Positions 44,740 through 52,107 of a DNA stretch of 52,254 bases are shown in pieces. Each line of letters begins with the position of its first letter. Position 1 is the first letter of the stretch. The notes under the pieces were generated by a model. The model was given only the letters and a program-made list of their open reading frames with translations, was not told the origin of the DNA and ran no database searches. A program made the position numbers and the translations under genes. The DNA is from Lachnospiraceae bacterium (GTDB lineage: Bacteria; Bacillota; Clostridia; Lachnospirales; Anaerotignaceae), in the NCBI GenBank assembly GCA_910576545.1, contig CAJTKM010000024.1:1-52254 (forward strand), given 5' to 3'.

Positions 44740-45513
44740 TCAAAGCATCAATTCCGCGATAGAGTACAGCACGGCTGTTCCGGCAAGGGTGACGCGCCCG
44801 TTGTTGGCTTTGCAATAGAGCGTGCCGCCGCGCGGGGAAACCTGCCTTGCGGTAAGTGTGTTTTTGCCAAGTTTTTCTACCCACATCGGTACAACGTGGC
44901 AGTGCGCCCTGCCACAGACGGGATCCTCTGCCACGCTCAGTTTTGGTGCGAAAGAACGTGTTACGCAGTCAAATTCTGCACTTTTGGCAGTGATATGCTG
45001 GAGCAGACCGTCCAGCCCCGCCAGCTTTGCCTGATCGGGTTTGGCATTGCGGACGCTAACCTCGTTTTCCAGAATGCAGACAAGGTCGTCCCCGAGCCAT
45101 GCTTCAACGGGACGCGCGCCAATAGCATCTGCCATAGCGTCTGTCACGGGAACCTGTTTGATTTCAAACGCGGGGAAATCCATTTCCAGCAGACTGCCAT
45201 TTTTGCTGACGGTCAAAGCTCCGCTCATAGTGTCAAATGTAATGCTTTCTGCGTCCTTTTCATAGTCGCGGAACAGTACGAAAGCCGTACCCAGTGTAGC
45301 GTGTCCGCAAAGATTGATTTCGCCGCCGGGGGTAAACCAGCGCAGATGGTAGTGTTCCCCTGTTTTTACGGCAAATGCTGTTTCGGAAAGGTTGTTTTCC
45401 ATTGCGATTTTCAACATGGTTTCATCCGATGGAAACTGCTCCAGTACACAAACCGCAGCGGGATTGCCTTCAAATACTTTTTCTGCAAAAGCGTCAACAT
45501 GATAACATTTCAT
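44740..45513 (-). CDS. PhzF family isomerase-like protein
   Basis: The 257-residue protein has the diaminopimelate-epimerase fold of PhzF proteins: KVFEGNPAAVCVLEQ, the catalytic Glu in NNLSETAFAV near residue 45, FTPGGEINLCGHATLGTAFV and DPVCGRAHCHVVPMW. Outside phenazine clusters these proteins isomerise unidentified metabolites. The ATG at 45513 follows AAGGAGGG. The usual GSAH region reads GRAHCH, a slight variation. It is downstream of the htrA-like gene but separated by a terminator. Confidence 0.9.
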   Translation of the reverse strand: MKCYHVDAFAEKVFEGNPAAVCVLEQFPSDETMLKIAMENNLSETAFAVKTGEHYHLRWFTPGGEINLCGHATLGTAFVLFRDYEKDAESITFDTMSGALTVSKNGSLLEMDFPAFEIKQVPVTDAMADAIGARPVEAWLGDDLVCILENEVSVRNAKPDQAKLAGLDGLLQHITAKSAEFDCVTRSFAPKLSVAEDPVCGRAHCHVVPMWVEKLGKNTLTARQVSPRGGTLYCKANNGRVTLAGTAVLYSIAELML

Positions 45514-45641
45514 AGTGTAACCCTCCTTTTTAGTATGCTGTTTTTTCTGCTGCAATCATCATAGCATAAAAATACAGGGCATACAATGTAAAAATTGTAT
45601 GCAGGACGCTTTTTCGGGTGTGTGGTAAAGGCGGAAAACAC

Positions 45642-45690
45642 AAAATCCGGAAGATGCCGAAAGGGGGAGGCATTTCCGGATTTTCCATAT
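45642..45690 (-). terminator. terminator after the htrA-like gene
   Basis: AAAATCCGGAAGATGCC (45642-45658) and GGCATTTCCGGATTTT (45669-45684) form a long stem. The minus-strand reading ends in a T-run, so it terminates the protease gene. Confidence 0.8.
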
Positions 45691-45732
45691 CAGAAAGTTT
45701 TTATTTCATTTGGCAGTGGGTTCTAAAACCGG

Positions 45733-47253
45733 TCAGGGATTGTTTTTATCCTGTATAGTCAGGTTCAAATCCATCCCTTCCTTGCCATCGCGCACGATAT
45801 GCATAACAACGGTATCACCGATTTCCGTAGCATTCACCAGTTCTACCAGCGTATCCATATCCATTACGGTTTTGCCGTTATACTCCGTAACGATATCGCC
45901 CACCTGAAGCCCTGCGGCTTCAGCAGGGCCGCCTTCGTTCACTTCCATAATCAGTGCGCCAACAGGCAGGCGATACAAATCCGCATTGTCTGTCGTAATG
46001 CTCGTGCCCGTTACGCCAATATACGGCTTGGGCTGTGTGCCCAGTTCCAAAAGCTCTGTGGCGATCGGGGTGATTTCGTTGCTGGGAATGGCATAGCCCA
46101 TGCCTTCCGCCATACTGTCGTTATATTTGGCAGTATTGATGCCGATGACCTGCCCTGAGCTGTTTACCAGCGCGCCGCCGCTGTTCCCGCCGTTGATTGC
46201 CGCACTGGTCTGCAATACGTTCAGTATATTTCCATCTACCTTAATGCTCTGCTCTGTCATGCTGATGATGCCGTCTGTTGCAGAAATGCCCTTGCCCATG
46301 GCGTTGCCGATGGCAATGACAGCGTCGCCGACTTCCAGCGTGTCAGAATCGCCGAAGGTCGCTACGGTCACATCATTGATGCCGGCTTTTTTCAGTTCGC
46401 TCTGCGAAATTGTCAGTACGGCGATGTCGGATTCGCTTTTTGAGCCAATCAGCTTTGCGGTTACAGATTTTTCTTCGCCGGAATTGTCGCTGTCGAAAAT
46501 AACATAAATATCGTCTGCATCCTCAACGACATGGTTGTTTGTCACGATAGCGATTTTATCCGCGTCCGCATAGAACACAACGCCGCTGCCCGCACCTTTC
46601 CCCTCATAGGGAATCGTGAACGGACCAATATACTGCGCCTGTCCGGAGAACTTCGTGGAGATGCTGACAACAGAAGGCTTTACTGCTTTGATAATATCCA
46701 CGGCGGAAAGGCATGGGCTGGTCGCGGATACCTTCTGCACCACCGCGGGCGATTTTGCCGAGGTATTATGGGAATCGAAATAATTCCGCATTGCGCCATA
46801 GCCCACACCCGCGCTTGCCCCGCCCGCAACGCTGACAATCAGGCATGCTGCAATAAAGCGTCCCCAGCCTTTCTTTTTTTTCGGGGATTTTTTGACCTGC
46901 TCTTCATAGTGATATTCTCGTACAGAGGGGCGTATGAAGTTTTCGCTTGTGGAAGTATCCGGCGCTGTGCCTTCCGGGGAAACCGCTGTGTCTTCGGTGG
47001 GTTCAGCCGATGCTTCGGGCTGTTCCGCAAAAACAGATGGCTCCGCTGTACTTTCTGCAGTTTCGTCTGTGTTCTCTTCCGCGTATTCTGCGGGGGAGGC
47101 TTCCTGCGGTTTCGCAAGGGAAACTTTTTCTGCTGCCTCGGCCGCGGCGTCAGCGGGCATCTCTTCCTGCGTATGCGCTGCCGGTTCCTCCGGTGCGGTG
47201 TTCTGCTCAGTTTTCCTGTTTTCATCATAAATATTATTATTTGGGTCAAACAT
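45733..47253 (-). CDS. HtrA/DegP-like membrane-anchored serine protease
   Basis: The 506-residue protein has a long acidic, low-complexity cytoplasmic N-terminus (residues 1-125, rich in Glu and Ala) and a single membrane segment (FIAACLIVSVAGGASAGVGYG). The trypsin-like domain carries the His in TNNHVVED, the Asp in SESDIAVL and the Ser in NGGNSGGALV. One C-terminal PDZ domain (LPVGALIMEVNEGGPAEAAGL) follows. It degrades or refolds damaged proteins outside the membrane. The ATG at 47253 follows GGAGGG. Layout matches HtrA/HtrB of Bacillota. Confidence 0.95.
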   Translation of the reverse strand: MFDPNNNIYDENRKTEQNTAPEEPAAHTQEEMPADAAAEAAEKVSLAKPQEASPAEYAEENTDETAESTAEPSVFAEQPEASAEPTEDTAVSPEGTAPDTSTSENFIRPSVREYHYEEQVKKSPKKKKGWGRFIAACLIVSVAGGASAGVGYGAMRNYFDSHNTSAKSPAVVQKVSATSPCLSAVDIIKAVKPSVVSISTKFSGQAQYIGPFTIPYEGKGAGSGVVFYADADKIAIVTNNHVVEDADDIYVIFDSDNSGEEKSVTAKLIGSKSESDIAVLTISQSELKKAGINDVTVATFGDSDTLEVGDAVIAIGNAMGKGISATDGIISMTEQSIKVDGNILNVLQTSAAINGGNSGGALVNSSGQVIGINTAKYNDSMAEGMGYAIPSNEITPIATELLELGTQPKPYIGVTGTSITTDNADLYRLPVGALIMEVNEGGPAEAAGLQVGDIVTEYNGKTVMDMDTLVELVNATEIGDTVVMHIVRDGKEGMDLNLTIQDKNNP

Positions 47254-47365
47254 AATGATTCCCTCCAATTCAGTCAGTTTCTGTTTTTCATGATGAAAGT
47301 ATACCTTCTATATGTGAAGGAATTATGAATGGGGTATAAATAATTCTTAAATAATTCTGGAATTT

Positions 47366-47611
47366 TTATATTTTGCCCAGAAATGCCCTGCCCTGTTCCG
47401 TCAGCCCTTTTACAATATATTCTTCCCCGCAGCAAAGGTCGATTTCAATAACGTTTGCAAAGCTGTCCTCATCAATCTGCCGGACGAATGCTTCCGCCGC
47501 GGCAGAGGACAGCCCGACAGCTTTGGCAATGTCCGCCGCGTCTGCTTCGCCTTTTTCCGCGCAGATTTTCTGGACTGCCGCCAGAGCGGTGCGATAAGTG
47601 TCCTGCTCCAT
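47366..47611 (-). CDS. small helical, winged-helix-like protein
   Basis: The 81-residue acidic protein has three helices followed by a short two-strand segment and a final helix (EEYIVKGLTEQGRAFLGKI), the outline of a winged-helix domain. I do not recognise a named family. GGAGGG lies 7 bases before the ATG at 47611. It sits upstream of the htrA-like gene on the same strand, with 112 bases between, and marks the last gene with typical host composition before the AT-rich island. Confidence 0.7.
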   Translation of the reverse strand: MEQDTYRTALAAVQKICAEKGEADAADIAKAVGLSSAAAEAFVRQIDEDSFANVIEIDLCCGEEYIVKGLTEQGRAFLGKI

Positions 47612-48149
47612 TTTCTTCCCTCCTGTTTTTTCTCATATTACCATAGTTTTTCACAAAGAGCCAGAGTGACTTTGCAGAAACCTTTTGTTTCGGAAAAAAG
47701 AAAAGGTTGTATGAAAAGAAAGAATAAAGTTCAACAATGCCTGATTTTACTGGATTTCCAGCACGTCTTTTTCTATGGTTTTGGTTGATTTACACCACAC
47801 TTACACCAATTTATGCCAATGAGAATAAGGAGCCTTAATGTGATGATTTTTCTAGTTAAATAATTTGATGTGTTTCAGTAGAAAAGTTATTAATAGGGAA
47901 GAGAATACTTTGCTGAGAGGCGGGGTATTTTTATGCATCAGAAATGAAAATAAGATAGAATATATTTTAGTTGGAAAATGTTGAAATTTGTCTTAGGGCA
48001 TGATAGTATAAGAGTGTCTATAATATTAGATTTATTTTGTTGTGACAATTCTTATTCTACATATACTAGAAATAAGGTGATATTATTAATACAGATTATA
48101 AAAATATGGTGGCAATATCCGGAGCTGTAGTTTTTTTATAATTATTTTA
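47612..48149. other. island boundary region
   Basis: Composition turns sharply AT-rich after about 47820. TTACACCACACTTACACCAA (47790-47809) and the sequence before it look like the tail region of an integrase-type element, but no integrase frame is intact. One copy of the 17-base direct repeat is at 47920-47936. A possible promoter with TTGAAA (47981-47986) and TAGTAT (48004-48009), 17 bases apart, could serve the island genes. Confidence 0.4.
47920..47936 (+). repeat. 17-bp direct repeat, left copy
   Basis: GCGGGGTATTTTTATGC is identical to 51681-51697. The two copies bracket the whole AT-rich cassette, as attachment sites or recombination scars would. Confidence 0.6.
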
Positions 48150-48344
48150 ATGGTAGCAGTAGCATTAGGTGTGAAGTATAATTCGGATTTATATCCTAGC
48201 CATAGAAAAATAGTAGAATTAATAGAAAAATTTTACAAGGAGGATTATATAGGATTATTAGAAAGATGATGGTAGATTTAAGATTGATTCAATTGATTGT
48301 GTTAATTCGTTTGGCAATGAGGTAATAGTTTTATGGATTTTTTA
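48103..48344 (+). pseudogene. small membrane protein ORF, frameshifted
   Basis: A frame starting MVAISGAVV near 48112 runs into a stop after a run of seven T. With one more T it would continue as a membrane segment (IIILMVAVALGVKYN) and a charged stretch, HRKIVELIEKFYKEDYIGLL, ending at 48269. A further shift joins DDGRFKIDSIDCVNSFGNEV, ending at the TAG near 48342, which overlaps the next gene start. The intact part is an ORF at 48150-48269 (39 codons). It is either a decayed first gene of the cassette or is rescued by slippage on the T-run. Confidence 0.45.
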
Positions 48345-49124
48345 GATTTAATAACTTTTTTTATTAACTTTATTAAATATACAAAATTGCTCTACTTTGT
48401 GTTTTTTGTATATTTTGTACATTTTTTACAAGAAAAAAATAAAATTCGAATACTAAAAAAAGTATTATGCTTCAAAACATATCCTCCAAAATGTTTTGTA
48501 TCAATTCCGAAATTTAAAAGTAAGATACTGGATAGAAAACGTGATGTCGTAATTTTAGATGAAATACATCTAATGTATAATATAAGTTTTTTATTAAATA
48601 AAATAGGTGTCACCATTTTATTTAATAATGAAAAAAATGTATTATATGATGAAATACATATAGGGGGACCAGTTTCAAACGAGTATGTAAATCACTATTT
48701 TAATTTATATTTAAAGAATATTAAATGGATAGTTACGAATGAACATTTGAATAAGTACAAAAGGGACGAAAATTTAAAAAAATTAAATTATGAATTTATT
48801 GAAGTATCGGATGAAGGAAATGAAGGTTTTTTAATTGATGGTACTTTTTATCCATATTCTAAAGGAGGAAGAGGATGGGGTATTTTAATTAAAATAACTA
48901 TAGATAAAAATAATTCAGAAATAGAGCCAAAAACAATTCACCTTATTTTTGGCTGTGGTACAAATGGAACTATAGGAGCAGCTGATTATTTTGTTAATCA
49001 TTATACAAAAATATATAAAAAAAATAAAAAGGGCAAATATTTCGGAATATTTCAAGTAGATAGTGATGGGAAAAAGATTGGTAAATTAATATGGCTGGAT
49101 ATAGATAAATTTTTGACAATATGA
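48333..49124 (+). CDS. membrane-anchored protein with GGPxxN / GCGTNGT motifs, function unknown
   Basis: The 263-residue protein opens with a hydrophobic stretch (residues 2-33) that could form one or two membrane segments. A soluble domain follows. It has IHIGGPVSNEYVNHYF near residue 110, GGRGWGILIKI near residue 187 and HLIFGCGTNGTIGAADYF near residue 210. The spacing of a GGPxxN loop and a glycine-rich GC-x-NGT loop recalls Rossmann-like proteins of unknown function in accessory regions, but I cannot name a family. GAGGT lies before the ATG. Low GC and AT-ending codons set it apart from the host genes. It is upstream of the TIR gene on the same strand. Confidence 0.75.
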   Translation: MDFLDLITFFINFIKYTKLLYFVFFVYFVHFLQEKNKIRILKKVLCFKTYPPKCFVSIPKFKSKILDRKRDVVILDEIHLMYNISFLLNKIGVTILFNNEKNVLYDEIHIGGPVSNEYVNHYFNLYLKNIKWIVTNEHLNKYKRDENLKKLNYEFIEVSDEGNEGFLIDGTFYPYSKGGRGWGILIKITIDKNNSEIEPKTIHLIFGCGTNGTIGAADYFVNHYTKIYKKNKKGKYFGIFQVDSDGKKIGKLIWLDIDKFLTI

Positions 49125-49407
49125 AATAAGACAATCAAAGTTATAAGAAATATGATGTTTCAGTGAAAGCTGTTTGATAAGCTGTAGAAAATCAGGTTAA
49201 AATGATATAAATATCCTTAGTATGGCATGTTCATTTTAAAAGTGTGAAATTTAGATATGATATTTGGATTAGTATAGAAATTATTATATTGGAAAAATTT
49301 ACATAATAAAGAAAGTAAAATATTGTTGAGTAAGATTTTATTGCTTAAAATATATTTAAATTGATATTTTTTCAAAAATCTAATACTTTAGAACTGGAAT
49401 ACTAGGA
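49125..49407 (+). other. AT-rich gap between the two island genes
   Basis: I see no gene, clear promoter or strong hairpin in these 283 bases. The length suggests the TIR gene may have its own promoter. Confidence 0.4.
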
Positions 49408-51375
49408 GTGAATTTAACTTTGGGTAATAGCAAATTTTGCCATGCTGAGAGAGTATGCGCTTTCCCTAGAGAAGGAAAAACCAAGTGTGATTTTAAAAGA
49501 TATATATCATATTTATATTCAGATGACAATCGTTTAATTATAAATGGTCTTCATCATATGTTGGATATTTTAGAAAAGAGAAGATACTTTTGTGTTCGAT
49601 GCCAAGAACTCTTAAATAAAAGATTGGATAATTTGCTTACGCATAATGATGAGGTTGTGAGAAGATGTGTACTTCGTTTATGTGTATCAAGAAATTTGCC
49701 AGCTTTAGATTATTTATCAGAAGATTCATTTCGTTACGAAAATGATAAATATAATCAAATGTTGATGGCTTCAGAGATTTTTTTTAGAAATCAAGAAAAT
49801 GGTAAGTATTTGGACAAGATGTCTAATGCAGATTGCAAACTTACAAAGTCTAAAATTGAATTAGCTAAATTTTTTTCCCCTAAAAATTCTGCTAAAGGTG
49901 CAATCGAACGTCTGAGCAAAAAACAAATTGATAAAATAATAAATAATAATGATGCAACTGAATTATGTTTCCTTGCGACAATATATAATATGATAAATCG
50001 CAATTGTATTAAAAACCCGGCATCATCTTTTAAAAAAGAAATATTTTCAGACCTTTTACGTCATGATAATATCAATGTGCAGAAATTTGCAATGACAACT
50101 TTTAATTTACAAAAGAGTTTTAGTGTGAGAGATTTGAATTTGGATTGTAGTGTAAATGATTTTATAGATAATCTTGATTTGCAACCTAAAAAATGGGCAT
50201 TAACGAATATTTGGAGAGATCAAACTTTTATTAAAAATAATTATGACTATATAAAAGATATTTTAGATTGCCCTTCCATTTGGTATAAAGATGATAGAGT
50301 GAAAGAAGGGATTGCAAGAGGCTTATCGCTATATGTTTATGATAAGAATATTGCGACTAACATTAGTGAATGGTATTTTTATGAAAGAAGCGAAGCAGTG
50401 AAAAAGTACCTAGAAAGATATTTGGTAGCCCATCGAAATAGAGATAGAGAATTTCAGAGATTGACATATGACATAAAAGAAAACAATTATAAAGATAGAT
50501 ATGTAAATTGTCCAATGTACGAAATATGCCATTCGACAAAAACTAAAAAGAATATTATACAAATTAAGGAGGAAGTCAAAATGAAAACAAAGTTCCCTAA
50601 AATATTTATAAGCCATTCTTCCAAGGATGCTCCCTATGTAAAATTATTGGTTGAACTTTTTGAAGACATGGGACTATGGGATGAGCAAATTTTTTGTAGT
50701 TCTTTACCAGGATACAATATACCAAATGATGAAAATATTTTTGATTATTTAAAAAAACAGTTTTTAGAATATGATCTATATGTATTTTTTATTCATTCAG
50801 AAAATTATTATAATAGTATCATAAGCCTAAATGAGATGGGTGCTGCATGGGCGTTAAAAACCAGTTTTACATCTATATTACTTCCGCATTTTGACTTTGA
50901 CATGATGAATGGTGTTGTAAGAAATGAAATAGCGGCTATTAAGCTTGATAATGAGGAGATGGAGGTCAAAGATAGATTAAACCAAGTTTATGATAAGCTG
51001 AAAAAGATTTTTAATTTAAAATACAGGAATAATTGGGAAGAAAAAAGAAATAGATTTATCACTGAAGTTTTAAAAATAACTTCTAAAAATGTTGTAAAAA
51101 TAAATGACACAGCTTTTTCTATTCTGAGCAATGCTGGAAAAGATTCTACAGGTCAAATACTTGTAATTAAAGATTTATCTGGAACAGTAATACAGGCTGG
51201 AAGTATTCCTATGAATAATAGTAATGACCAACGTGAAATAGTGAAAATGGAAGCAGCATTGGAAGAGTTAATTCGTGTCGGATTTGTGGTACAACGGAAT
51301 TCAGATAGAACGATTTTTCAAATGTCGAAAAATGGATATGATTTTCTTGAAAATCAGTCAAAGAAAAGTGAGTAA
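49408..51375 (+). CDS. helical-repeat / TIR domain / winged-helix protein, candidate defence NADase
   Basis: The 655-codon frame has three parts. Residues 1-380 are helical with HEAT-like character (VVRRCVLRLCVSRNLPALDYL). Residues about 394-540 are a TIR domain: KIFISHSSKDAPYVKLLVEL, FCSSLPGYNIPNDENIF, LYVFFIHSENYYNS and SLNEMGAAWAL, with Glu476 in the position of the catalytic glutamate of TIR NADases. The last about 90 residues look like a winged helix (ALEELIRVGFVVQRNSDRT). The GTG at 49408 touches AGGAG; TTG at 49423 is an alternative. An internal AAGGAGG and ATG at 50581 could start a separate TIR protein. By analogy with bacterial TIR systems this is probably an infection-triggered toxin; that is inference. 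Confidence 0.85.
   Translation: MNLTLGNSKFCHAERVCAFPREGKTKCDFKRYISYLYSDDNRLIINGLHHMLDILEKRRYFCVRCQELLNKRLDNLLTHNDEVVRRCVLRLCVSRNLPALDYLSEDSFRYENDKYNQMLMASEIFFRNQENGKYLDKMSNADCKLTKSKIELAKFFSPKNSAKGAIERLSKKQIDKIINNNDATELCFLATIYNMINRNCIKNPASSFKKEIFSDLLRHDNINVQKFAMTTFNLQKSFSVRDLNLDCSVNDFIDNLDLQPKKWALTNIWRDQTFIKNNYDYIKDILDCPSIWYKDDRVKEGIARGLSLYVYDKNIATNISEWYFYERSEAVKKYLERYLVAHRNRDREFQRLTYDIKENNYKDRYVNCPMYEICHSTKTKKNIIQIKEEVKMKTKFPKIFISHSSKDAPYVKLLVELFEDMGLWDEQIFCSSLPGYNIPNDENIFDYLKKQFLEYDLYVFFIHSENYYNSIISLNEMGAAWALKTSFTSILLPHFDFDMMNGVVRNEIAAIKLDNEEMEVKDRLNQVYDKLKKIFNLKYRNNWEEKRNRFITEVLKITSKNVVKINDTAFSILSNAGKDSTGQILVIKDLSGTVIQAGSIPMNNSNDQREIVKMEAALEELIRVGFVVQRNSDRTIFQMSKNGYDFLENQSKKSE
50566..50583 (+). 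promoter_or_regulatory. internal Shine-Dalgarno and ATG at the TIR boundary
   Basis: AAGGAGG (50566-50572) is followed after 8 bases by ATG (50581), in frame, coding MKTKFPKIFISHSSKD. It is a better site than the one at the gene start. Use of it would give a 264-residue protein of the TIR and winged-helix parts only. Confidence 0.75.
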
Positions 51376-51508
51376 CTAATAAAAGGGACATTGCAACATT
51401 TTCGAGTCTGTAAGCAAAAGTTGGGCATGGGAGCAAAAGTCTATAAATAGAGAGCTTCTATGATACTATGTGGCGAAAGTTTGGTAAGCGTCAATTCAAC
51501 ATATGGAG

Positions 51509-51662
51509 GCAGTGTGAAACTTTTTCTGTAAATATGTAATTGAAGAGGTTCTTCTATGGTAAAATCTAAATCATAGGAGGATCTTTTATTATGGCAAAAC
51601 AGAAGAAACCCATACATCGGGTACAAATGACAGAAGGAAAACGCAACATTATCCATCAGCTT
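51509..51662 (+). pseudogene. IS256-family transposase, 5' fragment
   Basis: The ATG at 51591, with AGGAGG upstream, encodes MAKQKKPIHRVQMTEGKRN plus IIHQL, the conserved opening of IS256-family (mutator) transposases. After 24 codons it is replaced exactly at 51663 by another IS end sequence. The left end of this element is probably near 51509 (GGCAGTGTGAAAC). The rest of the element is missing. Confidence 0.8.
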
Positions 51663-51683
51663 GGTAGTGTCAAGAATAATGCG
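51663..51683 (+). repeat. IS256-type terminal repeat, copy 1
   Basis: GGTAGTGTCAAGAATAATGCG is identical to 52108-52128, which is the end of the partial transposase at the window edge. Here it interrupts the 5' transposase fragment and runs into the right copy of the 17-base direct repeat. Confidence 0.7.
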
Positions 51684-51697
51684 GGGTATTTTTATGC
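51681..51697 (+). repeat. 17-bp direct repeat, right copy
   Basis: Identical to 47920-47936. Its first three bases overlap the end of the IS terminal repeat. Confidence 0.6.
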
Positions 51698-51780
51698 GTT
51701 AAAATTTATAATCATATGTGTTGAAAAATTTTGTTTTTTGTCTTAGACTGATAATAATACTATTTGGAGGTACTGATGAT

Positions 51781-52017
51781 ATGAGAGGAATCCGCAAGAA
51801 CAAAAGTCCTAAAACGATTGCAGAACGCTTAGATGAGAACATCAAGAAAATTGCAGAAACAGAACAACTTTTGAAGGAACTTAAAGCTGAAAGAAAAGAA
51901 CTCGAAATAGCAAAAAAGAATGAGGAAATTGAAGGACTTCTTTCCTTAATCCAAGAAAAAGGTTTGACCATAGAAGAAGCTAAAGAGTGTATTGGTCAAT
52001 TAGCTAATAATGAATAG
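51781..52017 (+). CDS. small coiled-coil protein, DUF4315-like
   Basis: The 78-residue protein is a charged coiled coil (ENIKKIAETEQLLKELKAER) followed by a short helical pair (GLLSLIQEKGLTIEEAKECI). This layout resembles DUF4315-type proteins of Tn916/Tn1549-like conjugative elements. Its function is unknown. GGAGG lies 11-12 bases before the ATG; the in-frame start at 51718 is less likely. A perfect terminator follows. It suggests a conjugative element once contributed to this region. Confidence 0.7.
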   Translation: MRGIRKNKSPKTIAERLDENIKKIAETEQLLKELKAERKELEIAKKNEEIEGLLSLIQEKGLTIEEAKECIGQLANNE

Positions 52018-52037
52018 AATAAATATCATACCTAATC

Positions 52038-52071
52038 AAAAGTCATTGTATTTTATACAATGACTTTTTTG
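52038..52071 (+). terminator. Rho-independent terminator
   Basis: AGTCATTGTAT (52041-52051) and ATACAATGACT (52055-52065) form a perfect stem with a TTT loop, followed by a T-run. Confidence 0.9.
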
Positions 52072-52074
52072 ATT

Positions 52075-52102
52075 GTGCGCCGAATAGGCAAGACAAAACC
52101 CC
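52075..52102 (+). mobile_element. truncated left end of a second IS200-type copy
   Basis: These 28 bases are the exact reverse complement of 953-980, the left-end flank of the IS200-type element. The match stops four Cs into the left-end hairpin, where the IS256-type element begins. This indicates that an IS256-family element inserted into an older IS200 copy. Confidence 0.65.
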
Positions 52103-52107
52103 GGTTA

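Noticed and set aside
47745-47820. Integrase gene remnant at the island edge
   Set aside because: The TTACACCACACTTACACCAA stretch recalls integrase tail sequences, but no frame of useful length supports it, so I mention it only as part of the boundary region.
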